A program made the position numbers and the translations under genes. The notes below the pieces were generated by a model. It made no database searches. It saw only the letters and a list, made by a program, of their open reading frames with translations, and was not told the DNA's origin. Below are positions 50,316 to 53,661 of a stretch of 53,661 nucleotides of DNA, piece by piece; positions within the stretch are counted from its first letter, which is position 1; each line of letters opens with the position of its first letter. This DNA is from CAZIOH01 sp964540815 (GTDB lineage: Bacteria > Myxococcota_A > Polyangia > Fen-1088): NCBI GenBank assembly GCA_964540815.1, contig CAZIOH010000042.1, forward strand, positions 1-53,661. The letters run 5' to 3'.

Positions 50316-51176
50316 GTGACAGCCGAGGGAGACCGTGGAACCGGCGGCAAGGCGCACGACGAGCTCGCAGGCTCCGGCGGCGGCCCCGCGGGTGAGCGGC
50401 GCTCCGCCGAGCGGGTTCCCCTGGTGGTGCCCTTGCGCTACGAGTTCGCCAGCATCCTCGACTTCGAGGACGTGCAGTCGCGCAACATCAGCCGCTCCGG
50501 CCTCTTCATCCAGACCGAGACGGCGGTGCCCCTCGGCACCGAGATCGCATTCGAGTTCGGGCTGGTGGACGGCTTCACGCTCCTCAAGGGACGGGGCCGG
50601 GTGGTCCGGGTGGTCTCGGCCGGGCCGGTCACCGGGATCGGCGTGGAGTTTCTCCGCCTCGACGAGGCCATGCGCCGGCTCATCGAACGGATCGTCGAGG
50701 TCAACGCCGAGGAGGGACGGAGCGCGAGCGTGGGCCTCGACTTCTCCCGGCCGATCGCCACCCCGACCCTGCGGGGGCATCAGGCCGGCGGCGAGCCACC
50801 CCGAGCCGGGGTGGCTCGCGAGGCCAGCCCCGGCCCCGAGCCGGCGCCCCCTGCCGGGGTCATCGAGGTCGCGGGCGGGACGCTGCGCCTGGTCCTGACG
50901 GACGCGACGGCGCCCTTCTTCACGAGCAACCCGCTCTTGAACGCTCGGGTGGGCGGCTTCTTCGGTCCGGTCGGGGGTGCTGGGGATCCTCCGCTCGGGG
51001 GGGTGTTCTCGGTGTCGATCGTCGCGGCCGATGGCTCGTCGATCCTCGAGGCGAACGGGAAGGTGGTGGCCAAGCAGGACGTTCGCATCGGGGTGCGCCT
51101 GACCGACGCGGACCCGGAATCGCTGGGGCGCCTGCGCGCGGCGGTCGCGGCCTGGCTCCCCGCGGCGAGAAAGTAA
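50316..51176 (+). CDS. PilZ-domain protein with extra C-terminal domain
   Basis: The protein has 286 residues, starting at GTG 50316, 15 bases after yggX. The PilZ domain (about 25-130) has the RRSAER basic motif, VQSRNISRSGLFIQ, and GIGVEFLRLDE, consistent with the RxxxR and D/NxSxxG c-di-GMP-binding pattern. Residues about 165-286 form a second domain (IEVAGGTLRLVLTDATAPF, FSVSIVAADGSSILEANGKV) without a family I recognise. A proline-rich linker separates them. It is a probable c-di-GMP effector; targets are unknown. It ends just before the palindromic elements. Confidence 0.9.
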   Translation: MTAEGDRGTGGKAHDELAGSGGGPAGERRSAERVPLVVPLRYEFASILDFEDVQSRNISRSGLFIQTETAVPLGTEIAFEFGLVDGFTLLKGRGRVVRVVSAGPVTGIGVEFLRLDEAMRRLIERIVEVNAEEGRSASVGLDFSRPIATPTLRGHQAGGEPPRAGVAREASPGPEPAPPAGVIEVAGGTLRLVLTDATAPFFTSNPLLNARVGGFFGPVGGAGDPPLGGVFSVSIVAADGSSILEANGKVVAKQDVRIGVRLTDADPESLGRLRAAVAAWLPAARK

Positions 51177-51187
51177 GCGCACACTAA

Positions 51188-51344
51188 TGCACCGCCGTCG
51201 GAATAGCATCATATTCGGCCGACGATCCGAGCCGGCCTCTTCGTTGCTCCTCCTCACAATACCTACGGGTATTCCTCGTCGTCGCGCCTCGCGGCCGGCT
51301 CGGCTTGCCGGCCTCGGTATTGACGCTATTTCGACGGCGGTGCA
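51188..51344. repeat. Palindromic element, copy 1
   Basis: 157 bases. Imperfect terminal inverted repeats of about 24 bases: TGCACCGCCGTCGGAATAGC at the left, inverted at the right as GCTATTTCGACGGCGGTGCA, with one mismatch over these 20 bases. The core holds TTGCTCCTCCTCAC, a hairpin AATACC-TACG-GGTATT, then CGTCGTCGCGCC and a GAGCCGGCC/GGCCGGCTC inner stem. It is non-coding, and copy 2 follows without a gap. Confidence 0.85.
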
Positions 51345-51509
51345 CTAGTGTCCTGTCTGAGAAATCCGTTACATATTTCGACGACGATCCAGCCCGGCCG
51401 CTGCGTTGCTCCTCCTCACCGTACCTACGGGTACGCGTCGTCGTCGCGCCTTGCGGCCAGCCCGGCTTGTCGACGACTCATGCAACGCATTTCTCAGACA
51501 GGGGACTAG
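51345..51509. repeat. Palindromic element, copy 2, ending at a start codon
   Basis: 165 bases. The terminal inverted repeats are CTAGTGTCCTGTCTGAGAAA (left, 51345) and CTAGTCCCCTGTCTGAGAAA (right, minus strand from 51509), 18 of 20 identical. The core shares TTGCTCCTCCTCAC and CGTCGTCGCGCC with copy 1. Its loop is CGTACC-TACG-GGTACG, so both stem sides differ from copy 1 but pairing is kept. The element ends directly before the ATG at 51510. No transposase is encoded. Confidence 0.85.
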
Positions 51510-53333
51510 ATGCACCCGGAGCCCGTGGGACGCGCCGTTCGGGTCGGGGGCGTCTCCGTGGAGCCGGGAGAGTCGCGCACCGTGAGCCTCGTGCTGCCCG
51601 GGCGCGCCGCGAGGCCCGGGCCCGCCGCCCGGCCCGCGGGCCGTCCTGACGGTGAGGTCGTGGGGCCGAAGCCGAGGGCGAAGTCGGCGTCGGCGAGGCC
51701 TGGCGGAAGCCGCATCCCGGCCCACGTGACGGTTGGCCTGCGGGCCGGCCCGAGGCTGACCATCCTGGCCGCCCCTCGGGGGTTCGAGGCCGCCGCCGCC
51801 GCGGCGGCCACCGCATTCTCGGTGGACATCGCGGCCGCCCAGCTCGAGGGCAGCGTGGTCGTGATCCCGGTCTTGCGGCCGGGCGGTCGCTTCGCCGCCG
51901 GAGGACGCCCCATCAAGGAGGCGGAGCTCTGGCAGTTCCCCGGGGATGTCGGCGGCTCGCGCAGACAACGCGAGGCCTTCACCATCTTCTCGGAGACCTG
52001 CGTCGGGGCTCAGGTGGTGGTGCTGCTCACGGCCCCGAAGCCGGGGCGGGTGAGCGTCCCCATGGTGCGCGGGAACGTCGACGATCCGCGCTTTCGCCGG
52101 CTATCGCTGCACGCCGGCCTGCCGCTCGTGGTGCACGCCCGGGCCACGCCCGGCACGCTCGGCGCCGCCGCCCTCGACGCGGGAAACACGCTGATCGAGC
52201 TGGTGGCCCCCCAGTGCGAGGCGACTGCCGAATCCATCGCCGTCCTCCTCGGCGCCCTGCGCCGGCTCGGGGAGCTGGTCGGCCTCATCCCGGCGGCCAC
52301 CTTCGCGCGACCCTTGCCCGAAGGGCGAGCGTCCGCGGCGGTCGCGGCGGCCGCTCGGCCGGCCCGCCGGCCCGCCAGCTTCGCGCGGCTCATCGCCCTC
52401 GGCGCGGGGGCCGGAGGGCTGACGGAGGTCCTGGCCGGCCCGGGGCAGGCGGTCAAGCGCGACGAGGTGCTGGCCGAGGTCACGCCGGCGATGTCCCGCA
52501 CGCCCGTCCGCATCGTGGCCCCGCGTGATGCCGTGGTGGTAGAGGCGCCGGACGCGCGCGCCGGGCGGCTCGGCATCCGGCGGGGCGCCACCCTCTTTCG
52601 GCTGGTCGGCGGGGGCAAAGCCGCACGGGCGCGCCTGGTCCGGCTGGCCGGGGGGAGCATCGGGGGTGGGGTGCACCCAGGCGGTGGCGGGACCGCCCGT
52701 CCGTCGAGAACTCCGCTCCCCCTCGCCGAGCCCACGACCCGCATCGGCTGGGTCGAGCGGGTGTCGCTTCCGCTCCTGGGAATCGATCGGCTGAAGGCCA
52801 AGATTGACACCGGGGCGCGCACGTCGGCCCTCCACGTCTCGCGCATGCGCTCGGTCGGGACGGCCGGGCCGCACCGGCGGCCGATCCTCGAGATCACCAT
52901 CCCCCACGTTGGCCGGAACGGGCGGCAGACCCTGGTGGTGCGCGCCCCGGTGCGCGAGCACGTGCAGGTGAAGGACACCTCGGGCCGGAGCGAGCGGCGG
53001 CCGGTGATCGAGACCGCGATCCGGCTCGGCTCGAACGAGCGGCGAATTCGGGTCACGCTGACCGATCGCGGGGACATGTTGTTTCCAATGCTCATCGGGC
53101 GGACCGCGCTCGGACCGGGGATCGTGGTGGATCCGGCGCGGCGGTACCTGTTGCCGGTGCAGCCACAGCCAGCAGGTCTCCGCGGGGGGCAACCGCTCGC
53201 CGCCACGGCGCCGAAGAAGAAGAAGAAGAAGGCACGGCGCCGTGCCGAAGGTGAGCCCGGGCCGGGACAGGGCGATGCTGCCTCGGACATCATTCCCGAA
53301 GCGCCTGAAACATCTCGAGGCGGAAGCGCCTAG
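51510..53333 (+). CDS. Inactive aspartoacylase-like domain fused to RimB-type retropepsin-like peptidase
   Basis: The protein has 607 residues. Residues about 75-270 align with AspA/AstE-type M14 zinc hydrolases, but the zinc sites are lost: the GIHGDE motif is APRGFE, DLNRVFPG is AELWQFPG, and DLHTG is LLTAPKPG. Residues about 295-370 are the C-terminal barrel normally found in such proteins (LTEVLAGPGQAVKRDEVLAE). Residues about 412-550 match the RimB-like (PF05618) retropepsin fold: IGWVERVSLPLLGIDRLKAK, the active DTGARTSALH with Asp433, VIETAIRLGSNERRIRVTLT, and MLFPMLIGRTAL. The tail is lysine-rich. RimB, RimK and AstE-like genes usually cluster. A single-chain fusion with a dead AstE-like half is unusual. 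The ATG is at the very end of the copy 2 element. Confidence 0.85.
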   Translation: MHPEPVGRAVRVGGVSVEPGESRTVSLVLPGRAARPGPAARPAGRPDGEVVGPKPRAKSASARPGGSRIPAHVTVGLRAGPRLTILAAPRGFEAAAAAAATAFSVDIAAAQLEGSVVVIPVLRPGGRFAAGGRPIKEAELWQFPGDVGGSRRQREAFTIFSETCVGAQVVVLLTAPKPGRVSVPMVRGNVDDPRFRRLSLHAGLPLVVHARATPGTLGAAALDAGNTLIELVAPQCEATAESIAVLLGALRRLGELVGLIPAATFARPLPEGRASAAVAAAARPARRPASFARLIALGAGAGGLTEVLAGPGQAVKRDEVLAEVTPAMSRTPVRIVAPRDAVVVEAPDARAGRLGIRRGATLFRLVGGGKAARARLVRLAGGSIGGGVHPGGGGTARPSRTPLPLAEPTTRIGWVERVSLPLLGIDRLKAKIDTGARTSALHVSRMRSVGTAGPHRRPILEITIPHVGRNGRQTLVVRAPVREHVQVKDTSGRSERRPVIETAIRLGSNERRIRVTLTDRGDMLFPMLIGRTALGPGIVVDPARRYLLPVQPQPAGLRGGQPLAATAPKKKKKKARRRAEGEPGPGQGDAASDIIPEAPETSRGGSA

Positions 53334-53389
53334 GACCGGCAAGCTCGTCGCCGTCGCTCGTCATCGTCGCTCGTCCTCGTTCCCCTTTG

Positions 53390-53408
53390 CCGTCCGGTCG
53401 TAGGACGG
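53390..53408 (+). terminator. Stem-loop downstream of the AspA-like/RimB fusion gene
   Basis: CCGTCC and GGACGG form a 6-bp stem with a 7-base loop, about 55 bases after the stop codon. No T-run follows. Confidence 0.3.
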
Positions 53409-53442
53409 GGAAGAGGAAGAGGCAAGATCCGGCCAGGGAAAG

Positions 53443-53471
53443 TTGACAGAATCCGGGAGTCGTCGATCCTT
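53443..53471 (+). promoter_or_regulatory. Candidate promoter: TTGACA with weak -10
   Basis: A perfect -35 TTGACA (53443-53448) is followed after 17 bases by ATCCTT (53466-53471), a weak -10. It would drive the open frame starting at 53481, though the transcript would then begin close to the start codon. Confidence 0.3.
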
Positions 53472-53480
53472 CTGGGCACA

Positions 53481-53661
53481 TGCGTGCGCGTTCGCGACCC
53501 ACCGTCTCAGCGCGGACCCACGCGGCCCCCGCGCGCACGCGGCGCACGGCAGGAACGTCGGCCCGGTCGCGGGGAATCTCTCTGCCAGAAACGTCGACGC
53601 ACACCCCGACGACGGCGACTGCAGGACGGGGCGCCCGGGATCTCGAGCTGCGGGAGGCGTT
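53481..53661 (+). CDS. Possible partial gene running off the window end
   Basis: An ATG opens a stop-free frame of about 60 codons to the window edge (MRARSRPTVSARTHAAPART, then low-complexity Arg/Ala/Thr). A TTGACA-like promoter lies upstream. The composition is unusual and no domain is visible before the cut, so it may not be real. Confidence 0.3.

Noticed and set aside
53290..53604. Minus-strand 104-codon frame at the window end
   Set aside because: It overlaps the fusion gene's end and has no domain or start signal.

Overview
The window is high-GC DNA with long open frames and short intergenic gaps. It looks like a myxobacterium-type genome (Myxococcota), which I infer from gene families rather than from any taxonomic marker. 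The supporting families are a Ser/Thr protein kinase, an FHA-sigma54 activator, several cysteine-rich repeat lipoproteins (DUF4215 type, fibro-slime type), paired DUF1592/DUF1552 exported proteins, a PilZ protein, and many lipoprotein signal peptides.

Layout. 1-7.4 kb: a frameshifted Uma2 relic, a UBP-type zinc-finger protein convergent with a cNMP-binding/thioredoxin-reductase-like flavoprotein, a hybrid histidine kinase, a slipin and a small lipoprotein. 7.5-13.6 kb: a Ser/Thr kinase, then on the minus strand a polyprenyl-phosphate sugar transferase, a solute-binding/OmpA fusion and a membrane-anchored helical protein. 14-17.7 kb: a two-gene heterodimeric ABC exporter. 18.1-22.9 kb: a complete pstSCAB-phoU phosphate operon. 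22.9-23.4 kb: a cluster of palindromic repeats and a phosphodiesterase relic. 23.5-30.8 kb: a membrane protein, a TPR protein coupled to a cysteine-rich lipoprotein, a fibro-slime lipoprotein and another cysteine-repeat lipoprotein. 31-42 kb: a DUF885 protein, an FHA-sigma54 activator, a secreted alpha/beta hydrolase, a HIT hydrolase overlapped antisense by a glycosyltransferase frame, and an MMPL/RND exporter. 42-49 kb: a TPR-MinC_C fusion, a DUF1592-DUF1552 operon and a divergent cysteine-rich beta-helix lipoprotein. 49-53.7 kb: two serine tRNAs, the SRP RNA, a receiver-like protein, YggX, a PilZ protein, two tandem palindromic elements, and a fusion of an apparently inactive aspartoacylase-like domain with a RimB-type retropepsin-like domain.

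How they work together. The pst-phoU block is a phosphate uptake and signalling unit. Much of the rest is envelope biology: exported cysteine-rich proteins, lipid and sugar carriers, exporters, and signalling proteins that sense envelope or redox state. The items most worth follow-up are the AspA-like/RimB fusion together with the mobile-looking hairpin elements that abut its start codon, the TPR-MinC_C fusion, the redox pair at 0.75-2.8 kb, the solute-binding/OmpA pair, and a palindromic repeat family that has also entered the kinase reading frame.
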